In this document: piece after piece, positions 16,315-25,735 of the stretch
How the letters are laid out: the number at the start of each line of letters is the position of its first letter
How positions within the stretch are numbered: position 1 is the stretch's first letter
Assembly (NCBI GenBank): GCA_937995595.1
Contig: CALKJW010000003.1
Coordinates: 1 to 64,000, forward strand
Direction of reading: 5' to 3'
From: an uncultured Phycisphaerales bacterium
GTDB lineage: Bacteria > Planctomycetota > Phycisphaerae > Phycisphaerales > UBA1924
Length of the DNA stretch: 64,000 nucleotides
Made by a program: the position numbers and the translations under genes
The notes under the pieces: generated by a model
Told to the model about the DNA's origin: nothing
The model's input: the letters and a program-made list of their open reading frames with translations, nothing else
Database searches by the model: none

Positions 16315-17250
16315 TCAGGTGGTCCTGGCCAGCCGCCTGCGCGTGCGCTTGCGCTTCTCGGGCGTCGGGGCGGGCTGGGTAAAGAACCGCGTGGGGCGCG
16401 CGTCGTTGATCTGGGCGTTGAGTTTGGCCAGCGCCTCGTCGGCGATCTGCCGGACGCGCTCGCGCGAGATGCCGACCTCGGCCGCGATCTGCTTGAGCGT
16501 GAGGGGCTCCTGACCGTCGAGCCCGAACCGGAGGCGCAGCACGCGGGCCTCGCGCTCGTCGATGGCGTCGAGCAGCCGGCGGATGGTCTTGAGTTCGTCG
16601 TCGCGCAGGACCGAGTCCTCGGGCGGGCCGGCCCGCTCGTCGGCGACCAGATCGCTGATGTTCATCACGTCGCCGTTGTCGTCCAGCGGGGCCTGCGCCG
16701 GGGCGCGGAAGGCCTTGACGGCGCGCTTGATGATGCGGAGTTTCTTGACCGGGAGTTGCATCTCCTCGGCCAGTTCGGGCATCGAGGGCGGGCGGCCCAG
16801 AACGCGCTCGAGTTTCTGCGAGGCCTGCTTCCAGCGCGCGATCAGTTCGACCATGTACGCCGGGACGTGGATCGGCTGCACCGCGTTGATCAGCGCTCGC
16901 TTGATCGCCTGCTTGATCCACCACGACGCGTAGGTGCTGAACCGCGCGCCCTGTGCCGGGTCGAAGCCCTCGACCGCGCGCAGCAGACCCACGTTGCCCT
17001 CCTCGATCAAGTCCTGCAGGTGCAGGCCGCGGTTGGCGTAGTTCTTCGCGATCGACACCACCAGCCGCAGGTTCGCGCGGATCATCCGCTCGCGCGACCG
17101 GGGGCAGTTGTCGTTGATGATGGCCCAGCCGAGCTGCTTCTCTTCCTCCGCGCTCAGCAGCGGAACCTCGTTGATCTGCTTGAGGTACAACTGCAGACCG
17201 GATTGCAACTCCGCCCGGGACGGCTGCCTGGAGAGTTTTACGCCTCGCAC
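16315..17250 (-). CDS. RNA polymerase sigma factor, RpoD/SigA family
   Basis: The 311-residue protein has sigma region 1.2 ([17 protein letters not shown]) and region 2 ([54 protein letters not shown]), which binds core polymerase and the -10 element. Region 3 follows ([20 protein letters not shown]), then region 4 with its helix-turn-helix ([20 protein letters not shown]) for the -35. It lacks region 1.1 and the long non-conserved insert, so it could be a compact group 1 or a group 2 factor. I chose the GTG at 17250 because GAAGGG lies 8 bases upstream and the conserved part begins soon after. It is divergent from the UVR-motif gene. Confidence 0.88.
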   Translation of the reverse strand: MRGVKLSRQPSRAELQSGLQLYLKQINEVPLLSAEEEKQLGWAIINDNCPRSRERMIRANLRLVVSIAKNYANRGLHLQDLIEEGNVGLLRAVEGFDPAQGARFSTYASWWIKQAIKRALINAVQPIHVPAYMVELIARWKQASQKLERVLGRPPSMPELAEEMQLPVKKLRIIKRAVKAFRAPAQAPLDDNGDVMNISDLVADERAGPPEDSVLRDDELKTIRRLLDAIDEREARVLRLRFGLDGQEPLTLKQIAAEVGISRERVRQIADEALAKLNAQINDARPTRFFTQPAPTPEKRKRTRRRLARTT

Positions 17251-17615
17251 TGTGGGTACCCTTCGCTTCGACGCGAACGCGCCGAGGGAAAGGAACGCCG
17301 GCGTGCACGGACACCCGACCTCCCGTCCGACAAGCGGTTCGCCGCCTCGTTGACGAAGGTTGCATCGACCGTGCAAGTTTTGGCCTTGTCAAACACGCCC
17401 TGTTTAGGTGGTCGGCGGCCGGACCGCCGGGCAAACCCAACCCAGCCCGCGCAGGCCGCGCCGATTATCGGGCGGGCGCGCCGAAAAAGCGGGGCCCCGA
17501 ACCCTGCCACAATACGAACAGTGCGACCTTGTGGTTGCCTCCGTACGTATAGAATCGGTACCTTAGAGCATCGTTGAGCGGTGGGAGTCCCCCACCCTTT
17601 GGACTGGGACCGAAC
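17251..17615. promoter_or_regulatory. 365-bp divergent intergenic region between sigma factor and UVR-motif gene
   Basis: No gene is seen here. On the minus strand a perfect -35, TTGACA, lies at plus 17387-17392, about 140 bp upstream of the sigma start, but only weak -10 matches follow at 16-18 bp. On the plus strand CTTGTG (17528-17533) and TAGAAT (17550-17555) form a weak promoter for the UVR gene. A hairpin GGTGGG-AGTCC-CCCACC at 17580-17596 lies in the leader, 19 bp before the GTG. GC-rich inverted repeats around 17412-17428 are also present. Confidence 0.4.
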
Positions 17616-18368
17616 GTGAGCGCCGACATCACCCCCATCCTCAACCAGTGGCCGTACGAGCCGGGCAAGATCAACGTCCGGCTCATCGACGGCGACGACG
17701 GCGAGCCGCGGATCCAACTCCGGCTCGACTTGGGCGTGCTGCAGATGCGGACCTCGGGCCGGCCCGACGGGCAGCGCCCGCACGGGTTTGAGAGTCTGCT
17801 GGAGTACCACGAGTCGCGGCTCGACGAGCACACCGACGAGAAGGGCTCGGCCTCGGGCTTTGCGCTGTCCGAGGAAGACTGCCGCGAACTCCGCGAAGAG
17901 GCGGTCCAGTACTACCACCGCTACGTCTGCCTGATGGTGCTGGAGGACTACGACGGCGTGGTGCGCGACACCACGCGGAACCTGCGGCTGCTGGATTTCT
18001 GCTCGCGCCACGCGGCCAACGAGGGCGACCGGCACATCCTCGAGCAGTTCCGGCCGTACATCACGATGATGCGCGCCCGGGCGCTGGCGAGCCAGGCGCT
18101 GAGCGACAACGAGCCCAAGGCCGCGATCCACGCCATCGACGAGGGCCTTGCCGCGCTCCACCAGTACTTCCAGGAACAGGGCGAGGCCGAGACGTTCGAG
18201 CAGGCCGCGGAGGTGCAGATCCTCAAGGGCATGCGCGACGCGCTCACGCCCAAACTGCCCGTCAGCCAGCAGGCCGAACTGCGCCAGCGCCTCGAGTCGG
18301 CGTTGAAGCAGGAGAACTACGAACTCGCGGCGATCCTGCGCGACGAACTCAAGGCGATGAAGGAGTGA
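17616..18368 (+). CDS. UvrB/UvrC (UVR) motif-containing protein
   Basis: The 250-residue soluble protein starts at GTG (VSADITPILNQWPYEPG). An N-terminal alpha/beta region (INVRLIDGDDGEPRIQLRLD) is followed by a long helical, TPR-like middle with many Ala/Arg/Glu residues (residues 90-210). The C-terminal 30 residues, LESALKQENYELAAILRDE, are a UVR motif, the helical hairpin by which UvrB and UvrC contact each other and which also occurs in McsA and Clp proteins. It lacks nuclease or helicase domains. A role as an adaptor in repair or protein quality control is an inference. The same architecture is common among planctomycetes. Confidence 0.72.
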   Translation: MSADITPILNQWPYEPGKINVRLIDGDDGEPRIQLRLDLGVLQMRTSGRPDGQRPHGFESLLEYHESRLDEHTDEKGSASGFALSEEDCRELREEAVQYYHRYVCLMVLEDYDGVVRDTTRNLRLLDFCSRHAANEGDRHILEQFRPYITMMRARALASQALSDNEPKAAIHAIDEGLAALHQYFQEQGEAETFEQAAEVQILKGMRDALTPKLPVSQQAELRQRLESALKQENYELAAILRDELKAMKE

Positions 18369-18408
18369 CCCGCGGCGTGCGGGGCCGCGTTGTCGCCGGC
18401 TGCGGGGC

Positions 18409-18414
18409 TATGCT
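18409..18414 (+). promoter_or_regulatory. TANNNT element 6 nt before kdsA (putative leaderless -10)
   Basis: TATGCT, six bases, then ATG. No Shine-Dalgarno sequence lies in between, and the surrounding intergenic DNA is otherwise almost pure G+C. Confidence 0.5.
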
Positions 18415-18420
18415 GCGCGC

Positions 18421-19269
18421 ATGAGCAGAACGTGCAGAGCCGGGTCGATCACCATCGGCGATGGCCATCCGCTGTGCGTGATCGCCGGCCCGTGCGTGCT
18501 GGAGAGCCGCGAACTGGGCATTGAGGTGGGGCGCTCGGTGCGCGACGTCTGCCGCGAACTCGGCCTGTCCTACGTCTTCAAGGCCAGTTTCGACAAGGCC
18601 AACCGCACCAGCATCGACTCGCCGCGCGGCCCGGGATTGGAGCGGGGCCTTTCGTGGATCGCCGAGATCGGGCACAAACTGGGCGTGCCGACGACGACCG
18701 ACATCCACGACCCCGCGCAGGCCGAGCCCGCCGCGCGCGCGGTCGACCTGTTGCAGATCCCCGCGTTCCTGTGCCGCCAGACGGATCTTCTTGTCGCCGC
18801 GGGGCGCGCAGCGGCGAAACACGGCCGCGGCGTGAACGTGAAGAAGGGCCAGTTCGTCTCGCCGGGCGAGATGGCCGGCCCCTTGGGCAAACTCGCCGAG
18901 GCCGGGTGCGGCAACGCGATGCTCACCGAGCGCGGCACGTTCTTCGGCTACGGCCGACTGGTCAACGACTTCCTCGGCGTCGCGGAGATGATGGACCTGG
19001 GCGCGCCGGTCTGCTTCGACTGCACGCACTCGACCCAGCGACCCGGCAAAGGCGAAGGCGGGAAGGTGACCGGCGGTGAGCCGCGGTTTGCGCCCATGCT
19101 CGCCCGCGCGGCGACCGCCGCGGGCGTGCACGCGCTGTTCATCGAGTGCCACCCCGAGCCGGCTCGGGCGCTCTCCGACGCGGCGACGATGCTGCGGCTG
19201 TCGGAGATGCCGCGCGTGCTGTCGGATGCCGCGTCGATCCGGCGTACGCTCGCGGCAAACCGTTCGTAG
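18421..19269 (+). CDS. kdsA: 3-deoxy-8-phosphooctulonate synthase (Kdo-8-phosphate synthase)
   Basis: The 282-residue TIM-barrel enzyme condenses phosphoenolpyruvate with arabinose 5-phosphate to make Kdo 8-phosphate, the first committed step to the Kdo of lipopolysaccharide. Visible signatures are CVIAGPCVLESRE, YVFKASFDKANRTS (PEP and phosphate binding), TDIHDPAQAEPAA, LLQIPAFLCRQTDLLVAAG, VNVKKGQF and TERGTFFGYGRLVND. FDCTHSTQ and FIECHPEPA follow near the C-terminus. Cys and His/Glu/Asp positions fit the metal-dependent subgroup. Its presence argues for an outer membrane containing Kdo. It stands alone, preceded by a TANNNT element rather than a ribosome-binding site. Confidence 0.95.
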   Translation: MSRTCRAGSITIGDGHPLCVIAGPCVLESRELGIEVGRSVRDVCRELGLSYVFKASFDKANRTSIDSPRGPGLERGLSWIAEIGHKLGVPTTTDIHDPAQAEPAARAVDLLQIPAFLCRQTDLLVAAGRAAAKHGRGVNVKKGQFVSPGEMAGPLGKLAEAGCGNAMLTERGTFFGYGRLVNDFLGVAEMMDLGAPVCFDCTHSTQRPGKGEGGKVTGGEPRFAPMLARAATAAGVHALFIECHPEPARALSDAATMLRLSEMPRVLSDAASIRRTLAANRS

Positions 19270-19348
19270 TTTGAATGGAATCGCCGAACCGAGGGCCCCC
19301 GTCCGGCTTTGGGCCGTCGCGCGCGCTCCGGATCGGAAGGTCCGTGAT

Positions 19349-19407
19349 TTGACCGATAACCACCTGAAAAGGTTACTTGCACATTGACTTGATCCACCTG
19401 TTTTGGT
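19349..19407 (+). repeat. Tandem imperfect direct repeat upstream of the 19529 surface-protein gene
   Basis: Two units about 35 bp apart share the layout TTGAC, 4-5 bases, CCACCTG, four A or four T, then GGT. Unit 1 is at 19349-19373 and unit 2 at 19384-19407. The second unit contains the -35 of the promoter at 19384-19412, so the repeat may be a tandem promoter or a duplicated operator. Confidence 0.45.
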
Positions 19408-19412
19408 GTAAT
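19384..19412 (+). promoter_or_regulatory. Strong sigma-70-type promoter for the 1,439-residue surface protein
   Basis: TTGACT and TGTAAT are separated by exactly 17 bases. This is the best consensus-like promoter in the window and lies in an unusually A+T-rich stretch. It is followed by a leader of about 110 bases with a GGGAGG ribosome-binding site at its end. Confidence 0.65.
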
Positions 19413-19528
19413 CGCGATTCGGCCTTGCCGGTCGTTCCACGCATGTGCTGCCCGCCGCGAAGGTTGCGCTGGGCAAGTGGGAACGAGCAGGCGCAGCGCG
19501 AGGGCGATTCCGGAATGGGAGGCAGTCC

Positions 19529-22500
19529 ATGGTCCGCGCATGTATCAGATCCCAAGTGGTCGCGGCGGTCGCCGGCGCGCTGTGTCTGTCGCAGACGGCG
19601 GCGCAGGCGCAGACAGTGACGATGACCAACCCGACGCCGATCGCGATCCCCGGCGGGGGTGGCGGCTCGCCGGGCGATCCGTACCCGTCATCGATCACGA
19701 TGAGCGGTCTGACGGGGCCGGTGTGCAAGGTCGTGGTGACGCTTCACGGGCTTTCGCACACCTGGACGGGCGACATCGACATCCTGCTTGTGGCCCCGAA
19801 CGGGCAGACGTGCGTGCTCCTGAGCGACGTCGGCGACCCCCACTCCGTGGTCAACGCCACGCTGGTCTTTGACGACAACGCACCATCGGTCCCTTCAACG
19901 TTTGCGAGCGGCACGTTCCGGCCCACGAACGAGGAGGGGTTTGATGGGGACGCCTTTGAAACCCCCGCGCCGCCGGGCCCCTATGGGTCTGTGCTCGACA
20001 GTTTCAACGGCATGTCCGCCGCGACGGCGAACGGCCAGTGGCGGCTCTTCGTACGGGACGACTATGTCCCCGATGACCACGGTCTGCTTGCCGGCGGCTG
20101 GTCGCTCTCGATCACGCAGGGCATTGTGGTCACCAACACCAACACGTCCGGCGCGGGCTCGCTGCGCCAGGCGATCCTCGACGCCAACGCGAACGCGGAC
20201 CTGAGTTTCATCTGCTTCAACATCCCCGGCGCGGGCCCGCACACGATCTCGCCCGGCTCCGGCGGCAACAGCCTGCCGGCGATCACCCAACCGGTCGTCA
20301 TCGACGGCCTGAGCCAGCCCGACGCGTTCTGCGACGGGACCTGGCCGCCGACCATCCAGATCATCCTCGACGGGTCGAGCGCGCCGGGCGGCGCGGTCGG
20401 GCTGAACATCACCGGCGGCGGTTCCACGGTGCGCGGCCTGCAGATCCAGAACTTCCCGATGGACGGCATCCGCCTCGCCACCGGCGACGGCAACAAGGTG
20501 CAGTCCTGCTTCGTGATCGGCAACGGGCGCGACGGCGTGTGCGTCGAGTCCGGATCCGAAGACAACCTCATCGGCGTCGAGAGCAAACTCGAAGCCAGCG
20601 CGTGCCAGCGCAACCTGATCTCGAACAACGCGCGGGCGGGCGTCCTGCTCGACACCGCTGGCAACATCGTCGCGGGCAACTACATCGGCACCAGTGCCAG
20701 CGGCCTGGAGGCAATGGGCAACGCGCGCGAGGGCGTCTTCATCAGCGGCAACTGCAACCGCGTGGGGACCGACGGCGACGGCTTTGCCGACGACCTTGAA
20801 CGCAACATCATCTCGGCCAATCTGAGGGACGGCGTCGTGATCGATCAGGCCGAGGGCAACGTCGTCGCCGGCAACTTCATCGGCGTCGGCGCCGACGGCA
20901 CGACGCCTCTGGGCAACGGCACGATGGCGACGCACAACGGCGTGATGTTCTCGCCCAGTTCGCCCAACAACCGCGTCGGCACAAAGGCCTGCACGCCCAA
21001 TCCCGCCGAGGGCAACATCATCGCGTTCAACGCGGGCAACGGCATCGACATGACCGGCGGCGGAAGCGCATCGATCCGCAACGCGTTCCTGATGAACAGC
21101 ATCCACAGCAACGGCGGCCTGGGCATCTGCTTCGTGCCGCCGGGGCCCACGCCCAACGACCCGCAGGACGCCGACATCGGCGCCAACATGCGCCAGAACC
21201 ATCCGATCATCACGTCGGCCGACGGCGTGACGATCGACGGGACGTTCAACTCGCGCCCGAACTACCTGTACCGCCTCGAGTTCTTCGCCAACTCCGTCGG
21301 CGACCCCAGCGGCTTCGGCGAGGGCGAGACGTTCGTGGCGGCGACGGTGGTGATGACGGACGCCAGCGGCGACGCGACGTTCAGCGTCGCGTACACGCCG
21401 GCGCCGGGCAAGCCGATCATCACCGCGACGGCGACGAACATCGGACGCGCCGCGTGCGACCCGCCGCACGTGTTCTGCATCTTCGAGGGGCGGGGCGCGA
21501 TCGACAACGAGATCTACAACACGTCCGAGTTCTCGCCCTGGGTCGAAGAGGCCCGCTCGTCGTGCGAACTGACCTGCACGGACATCGAGGTCTATGCCAA
21601 CACCGACCGGTGCGAGGCCGAGGTGGACTTCGGACAGATCGTGCCCGAGGCCTGCCTCGAGAACGGCTACTTCCTCGTGTGCACCATCGACGACGGCATG
21701 GGCGGGACGATGCAGGTCGAATCCGGCGACACGTTCCCGGTCGGCGACACGACCGTGACGTGCGTGCTGTACGACTCCGAAGAGAACGTCGTGGACGAGT
21801 GCACGTTCGTCGTGACGGTCATCAACGTCGACATGCCCACGATCGTCTGCCCCGACGATATCGTGACAGCGACCGATCCCGGCGTCTGCCGCGCGACGGT
21901 GGCCTTCGCCCCGACGATCGTCGAGCCGTGCGACTCGACCCCCGGCGTCTACGACCTGATCTGCACCGTCAACGGCGTCGAGATCACCTCGCCGCACTTC
22001 TTCCCGGTCGGAACGACCACGGTCCAGTGCTGCATCTACCCGACGGCGCTCGGCGGTAACGGTGAGCCGGGCGCGGCGATCGACTGCTGCACGTTCACCG
22101 TGACGGTCGAGGACCGCGAGGCGCCGACCTTTACCTGCCAGAACTTGCAGGTCCTGGTGCGCGACTGCGAACCGATCGTGCTCGACCCCGAGGCCATCTT
22201 CGAACAGGGCATCTCCGACAACTGCTGCGACCAGTTCACGATCAACCTCTCTCCCGTCACGTTCGTCTGCCCGCCGCTGGGCCCGGACAACGCCGTGACC
22301 GTGACGGTCACGGTCACCGACTGCAACGGCAACACCGCGACGTGCTCCATCGAGGTCACGTTCGTCGGCCCCGATTGCAACAACAACGGCCTGAGCGACT
22401 ACTGCGACATCTGCCAGGGCACCAGCCTTGACTGCAACAACAACTGGGTGCCGGACGAGTGCGAGTGCTACTGGTGCCAGGGCGATCTCGGCGAGAGCCG

Positions 22501-23848
22501 GGGAACCGTGATCATCCCCGACGTCAACGCGCAACTCAGCCACGTCGGCGGCGGCGCGCCCGACGGCGCCCGCGTCGCCGACGACTTCTACCTCGAGCCC
22601 GGCTGCCTGCACCGCATCTCCGCCTTCCGCGGCCGCCTGCTCAACAACTCCATCCCGCAACTCCGCCGCGCACGGCTGGAGTTCTACGAGGACTGCAACG
22701 GCAAACCCGCGGCGACGCCGTTCGCCACGTACCTCTCCGCCGAGGTCGCGACCATCACCGACGTGCAGCCCGCCCAGGACGGCTTCTACGTCCTGACCTA
22801 CCGCTTCGACCTGTGCGACAAGTGCCTGTGGCTCGAGGGCGGCAGGACCTACTGGGTCTCGCTGGTCGGACTGTCGGACAACATCACCGACGACCTGTCC
22901 TACTGGATCGCGACCGAGCCGGACGTGCCCATCATGGGCTCGGTGCCCTGCAAGGCCGACGGCACGCGCATCAGTTGGACCCAGTGGACCTGGGGCCCGT
23001 GGATGACCATCGAGGAGTGCTGCATCGGCTGCGTCAACTTCGAGTTCTGCCTCGACGGCTACCGCTGCCCGATCATCTGGGACAACGGCGGGCCCAACCT
23101 CGGCGCCGGACGCGGCGGCTCGGCCTCGGGCGCGCACCAGGCCGGCGAGACCCGCACCGCCGACAGTTTCCTAACCAAGACCCAGTGCCCCGACGGGGGC
23201 ATCATCCGCGGCGGAGAGACACCCGCTCCGATCCCGGGCATCTGCCCCGGCGAGCAGGAGATCTGCCTGATCGAGGCGTGGATCTGGACCAACTGCGACC
23301 CGGTCCACGGGTTCATCGAACTCTACCGCGACCTGCCCTGCGGCCCGCCCGAACTGGAGAACGCGCCGTTTGTCGTGTACTCCGGCGACCAGATCGAGGC
23401 CACCCGTTTCGACGAGACATGGGTCGCCAACAACCAGACGCACCGCCTCTGGCGGCTGCGCGTCAAGGACCCCAACATCTCGCTGTGCTACTGCACCAAC
23501 TACTGGGTCAGCGCGGGCGCCTACAGCACCGGCAGTTTCGTGGTCAACAGTTACTTCGCCAACGCGGTCCGCGGCTGCGACCCGTGCGCCACCCCGCACG
23601 CGTTCCGCATCACCCCCGGGCAGTTCCGTTCGATCCGCCCGCAGAGCACGCAGTGGGCCGACGTGAACCCCAAGCGCGACTTCGCGTTCCGCATCGCCGG
23701 ACGCGACCCGGGCATGATCCTGTCCGACACCATCGGGCAGGGCCCGACCGCCACGCCCGCGTGCGTCGCCGACGCCAACAACGACGGGCAGGTCACCGTC
23801 GAGGACATCTTCGCCTTCCTCTCCGCGTGGTTCGCGGGCTGCCCGTAA
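19529..23848 (+). CDS. Large secreted protein: P-domain, beta-helix, HYR repeats, lectin-like region, dockerin
   Basis: The 1,439-residue protein starts at the ATG after GGGAGG, with a signal peptide (MVRACIRSQ to about AAQAQ). Residues about 28-205 resemble a proprotein-convertase P domain (LSHTWTGDIDILLVAPNGQ). A NosD-like beta-helix follows to about 680 (SGAGSLRQAILDANAN; repeated NIVAGNYIG-type coils). Two to three hyalin-repeat (HYR) modules lie at about 680-945 (VGDTTVTCVLYDSE, VGTTTVQCC). A DCNNNG-type calcium-loop pair is near 948, then a Cys/Trp-rich lectin-like region, then a single dockerin repeat [21 protein letters not shown] ending GCP. It looks like an adhesin or matrix protein. 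It sits between a strong promoter and terminator as its own unit. Confidence 0.85.
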   Translation: MVRACIRSQVVAAVAGALCLSQTAAQAQTVTMTNPTPIAIPGGGGGSPGDPYPSSITMSGLTGPVCKVVVTLHGLSHTWTGDIDILLVAPNGQTCVLLSDVGDPHSVVNATLVFDDNAPSVPSTFASGTFRPTNEEGFDGDAFETPAPPGPYGSVLDSFNGMSAATANGQWRLFVRDDYVPDDHGLLAGGWSLSITQGIVVTNTNTSGAGSLRQAILDANANADLSFICFNIPGAGPHTISPGSGGNSLPAITQPVVIDGLSQPDAFCDGTWPPTIQIILDGSSAPGGAVGLNITGGGSTVRGLQIQNFPMDGIRLATGDGNKVQSCFVIGNGRDGVCVESGSEDNLIGVESKLEASACQRNLISNNARAGVLLDTAGNIVAGNYIGTSASGLEAMGNAREGVFISGNCNRVGTDGDGFADDLERNIISANLRDGVVIDQAEGNVVAGNFIGVGADGTTPLGNGTMATHNGVMFSPSSPNNRVGTKACTPNPAEGNIIAFNAGNGIDMTGGGSASIRNAFLMNSIHSNGGLGICFVPPGPTPNDPQDADIGANMRQNHPIITSADGVTIDGTFNSRPNYLYRLEFFANSVGDPSGFGEGETFVAATVVMTDASGDATFSVAYTPAPGKPIITATATNIGRAACDPPHVFCIFEGRGAIDNEIYNTSEFSPWVEEARSSCELTCTDIEVYANTDRCEAEVDFGQIVPEACLENGYFLVCTIDDGMGGTMQVESGDTFPVGDTTVTCVLYDSEENVVDECTFVVTVINVDMPTIVCPDDIVTATDPGVCRATVAFAPTIVEPCDSTPGVYDLICTVNGVEITSPHFFPVGTTTVQCCIYPTALGGNGEPGAAIDCCTFTVTVEDREAPTFTCQNLQVLVRDCEPIVLDPEAIFEQGISDNCCDQFTINLSPVTFVCPPLGPDNAVTVTVTVTDCNGNTATCSIEVTFVGPDCNNNGLSDYCDICQGTSLDCNNNWVPDECECYWCQGDLGESRGTVIIPDVNAQLSHVGGGAPDGARVADDFYLEPGCLHRISAFRGRLLNNSIPQLRRARLEFYEDCNGKPAATPFATYLSAEVATITDVQPAQDGFYVLTYRFDLCDKCLWLEGGRTYWVSLVGLSDNITDDLSYWIATEPDVPIMGSVPCKADGTRISWTQWTWGPWMTIEECCIGCVNFEFCLDGYRCPIIWDNGGPNLGAGRGGSASGAHQAGETRTADSFLTKTQCPDGGIIRGGETPAPIPGICPGEQEICLIEAWIWTNCDPVHGFIELYRDLPCGPPELENAPFVVYSGDQIEATRFDETWVANNQTHRLWRLRVKDPNISLCYCTNYWVSAGAYSTGSFVVNSYFANAVRGCDPCATPHAFRITPGQFRSIRPQSTQWADVNPKRDFAFRIAGRDPGMILSDTIGQGPTATPACVADANNDGQVTVEDIFAFLSAWFAGCP

Positions 23849-23896
23849 GGCTCCATCTACCGCCTCACGACGCTCGCCCTCGGTCTCCTCTCACAC

Positions 23897-23932
23897 GCGG
23901 CCCCGGGACTCACCTCCCGGGGCCGCTTTCTT
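23897..23932 (+). terminator. Rho-independent terminator after the 19529-23848 gene
   Basis: A perfect 12-bp stem GCGGCCCCGGGA / TCCCGGGGCCGC encloses a six-base loop and is followed by TTTCTT. It lies 49 bp past the stop codon. Confidence 0.85.
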
Positions 23933-24050
23933 GCCCTCGCACGCCGGCGCTGCGCGGCCACTCGCCACCTATCATCCGCGCTTGTCCCGCACGACCCGAT
24001 CAACCAAGCGCCCGCAGCGCGACGAACGCCCCGCCGCGAAGGACCAGCCG

Positions 24051-25667
24051 GTGCGGTCGGTGGCGTTTGTCTCGCTGGGCTGCCCGAAGAACCTGGTCGA
24101 CTCGGAGAAGATGCTCGGCCTGCTGGCCGAGGACGGGCTGGCGGTGGTCTCGGCCGACGCCGAGCGCGGCGGGGCGGACGCGATCGTGATCAACACGTGC
24201 GGGTTCCTCGAAGCGAGCAAGGACGAATCGCTGGAGGTGATCCACGACGCGATCCGGGCCAAGCAGGCGGGGAAGGTCCGGCGCGTCGTCGTGGCCGGGT
24301 GCCTCGTGCAGCGGCACCGGGCCAAGATGCTCGAGTGGGCGCCGGGCATCGACGCGCTGGTCGGCGTGTTCGACCGCGACAGGATCGTGGAGGCCGTGCG
24401 CGGCGGCGCGCCGGCGCGCGAGCGGCCCGAGGAGAACAACGCCCCGAAGTACTGGATCGCGGGCAACGCGCTGGTCGCCGCGAAGGAGCGCGGGCTCAGG
24501 ACCACCGGCCTGACCGTCAACGGCAGGGACGGGACGGGCATCGGCTACTTCGAGGACGACTCGGCGCGGCTGCGGATCACGCCGCGGCACTACGCCTACC
24601 TGCGTGTGAGCGAGGGGTGCAACCAGAACTGCGCGTTCTGCACCATCCCGTCGATCCGCGGGAAGATGCGGAGCAAGCCTCTGGGGCGCGTCGCGGCCGA
24701 GGCGCGGGAACTGATCGCCGACGGGGCGTTCGAACTGAACCTGATCGGGCAGGACACGACCAGTTACGGCGACGACATCGGGTCGGGCATGAAGGGCGGG
24801 GGCGGGCTGCCCGCGCTGCTGCGCGCGGTGTCGGAGACCATCGGGCGCGAGGGCGGGTCGGGCGGCGGGTGGGCCCGGCTGATGTACGCCTACCCGTCGA
24901 ACTTCTCGGACGCCTGCATCGACGCGATCGCGGAACTCAACTGGCTGGAGCGCTCCGGCGGGCGCGGCGGTTATATCTTACCTTATATCGACATCCCGCT
25001 GCAGCACGCCTCCGACGCGGTACTTACATCGATGCGGCGCAACGTAACGGCCGAACAGCAGCGCGACCTGCTGCTCAGGCTCCGGCGGCGCGTGCCGGGC
25101 ATTGCCGTCCGCACGACGTTCATCTCGGGCTTCCCCGGCGAGACCGAGGACGACCACCGGCGCCTGCTGGATTTCGTCGGCGAGATGAACTTCGAGAACA
25201 TGGGCGTGTTCGAGTATTCGCACGAGGAAGGGACGGTCGCGGGAACGATGGAACAGGACCCCGCGCTGGCCGTTCCGGCGGAGGTCAAGGCCCGCCGCAG
25301 GTCCGAACTCATGGCCCTGCAGCAGAAGATCGCCTTTGCGCGCAACGCGGCGATGGCCGCGGAGTTCGACGGGTCGCGCCCCGCGGCGGGCGGTCGGCGG
25401 CTGGACGTGCTCATCGACCAGGCCACCCGGACCCGCGGGCGGAAGACCAGCGGCGTGAGCGCGGGCGGCGGGCTCTACACCGGGCGGACGTACTTCCAGG
25501 CCCCGCAGATCGACGGCGTCACCTTCGTGCACTCCCGGCGCGACCTTTCGCCGGGCGAACTGGTGCGGTGCGTGATCGTCGGCAGCGACGGGTACGACCT
25601 TGTCGCGCGGCCGGCAGACGAGCTCGACAGGAAGGTCGTGCTCAATGTCCTTGCCGCCAAGCACTGA
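24051..25667 (+). CDS. rimO: Ribosomal protein S12 methylthiotransferase
   Basis: The 538-residue radical-SAM enzyme methylthiolates an Asp of ribosomal protein S12. The N-terminal UPF0004 domain opens with FVSLGCPKNLVDSE, with further cluster cysteines in NTCGFLE and AGCLVQRH. The radical-SAM motif is CNQNCAFC. The RimO-type sequence PYIDIPLQHASD, FISGFPGETEDDH and a C-terminal TRAM domain are present. It is longer than the usual ~440 residues because of two insertions, near residues 125-165 (before the radical-SAM motif) and 245-265. I prefer the GTG at 24051 because GAAGGA lies 7 bases upstream. A TTG at 23982 preceded by TATCAT-6 is an alternative leaderless start. A cluster of A+T-rich codons occurs at about 24970-24991. 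Confidence 0.9.
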   Translation: MRSVAFVSLGCPKNLVDSEKMLGLLAEDGLAVVSADAERGGADAIVINTCGFLEASKDESLEVIHDAIRAKQAGKVRRVVVAGCLVQRHRAKMLEWAPGIDALVGVFDRDRIVEAVRGGAPARERPEENNAPKYWIAGNALVAAKERGLRTTGLTVNGRDGTGIGYFEDDSARLRITPRHYAYLRVSEGCNQNCAFCTIPSIRGKMRSKPLGRVAAEARELIADGAFELNLIGQDTTSYGDDIGSGMKGGGGLPALLRAVSETIGREGGSGGGWARLMYAYPSNFSDACIDAIAELNWLERSGGRGGYILPYIDIPLQHASDAVLTSMRRNVTAEQQRDLLLRLRRRVPGIAVRTTFISGFPGETEDDHRRLLDFVGEMNFENMGVFEYSHEEGTVAGTMEQDPALAVPAEVKARRRSELMALQQKIAFARNAAMAAEFDGSRPAAGGRRLDVLIDQATRTRGRKTSGVSAGGGLYTGRTYFQAPQIDGVTFVHSRRDLSPGELVRCVIVGSDGYDLVARPADELDRKVVLNVLAAKH

Positions 25668-25735
25668 GGCGGTAGCCGTTCGGGGTCCGTCCCCGGTTTG
25701 ATCCCGGGCTTGGCCGGCTGCCGATAAACCCGGCG

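Noticed and set aside
17412-17428. GC-rich inverted repeat as a terminator
   Set aside because: It lies between divergent gene starts, has no T-run, and inverted repeats of this length are common in such GC-rich DNA.
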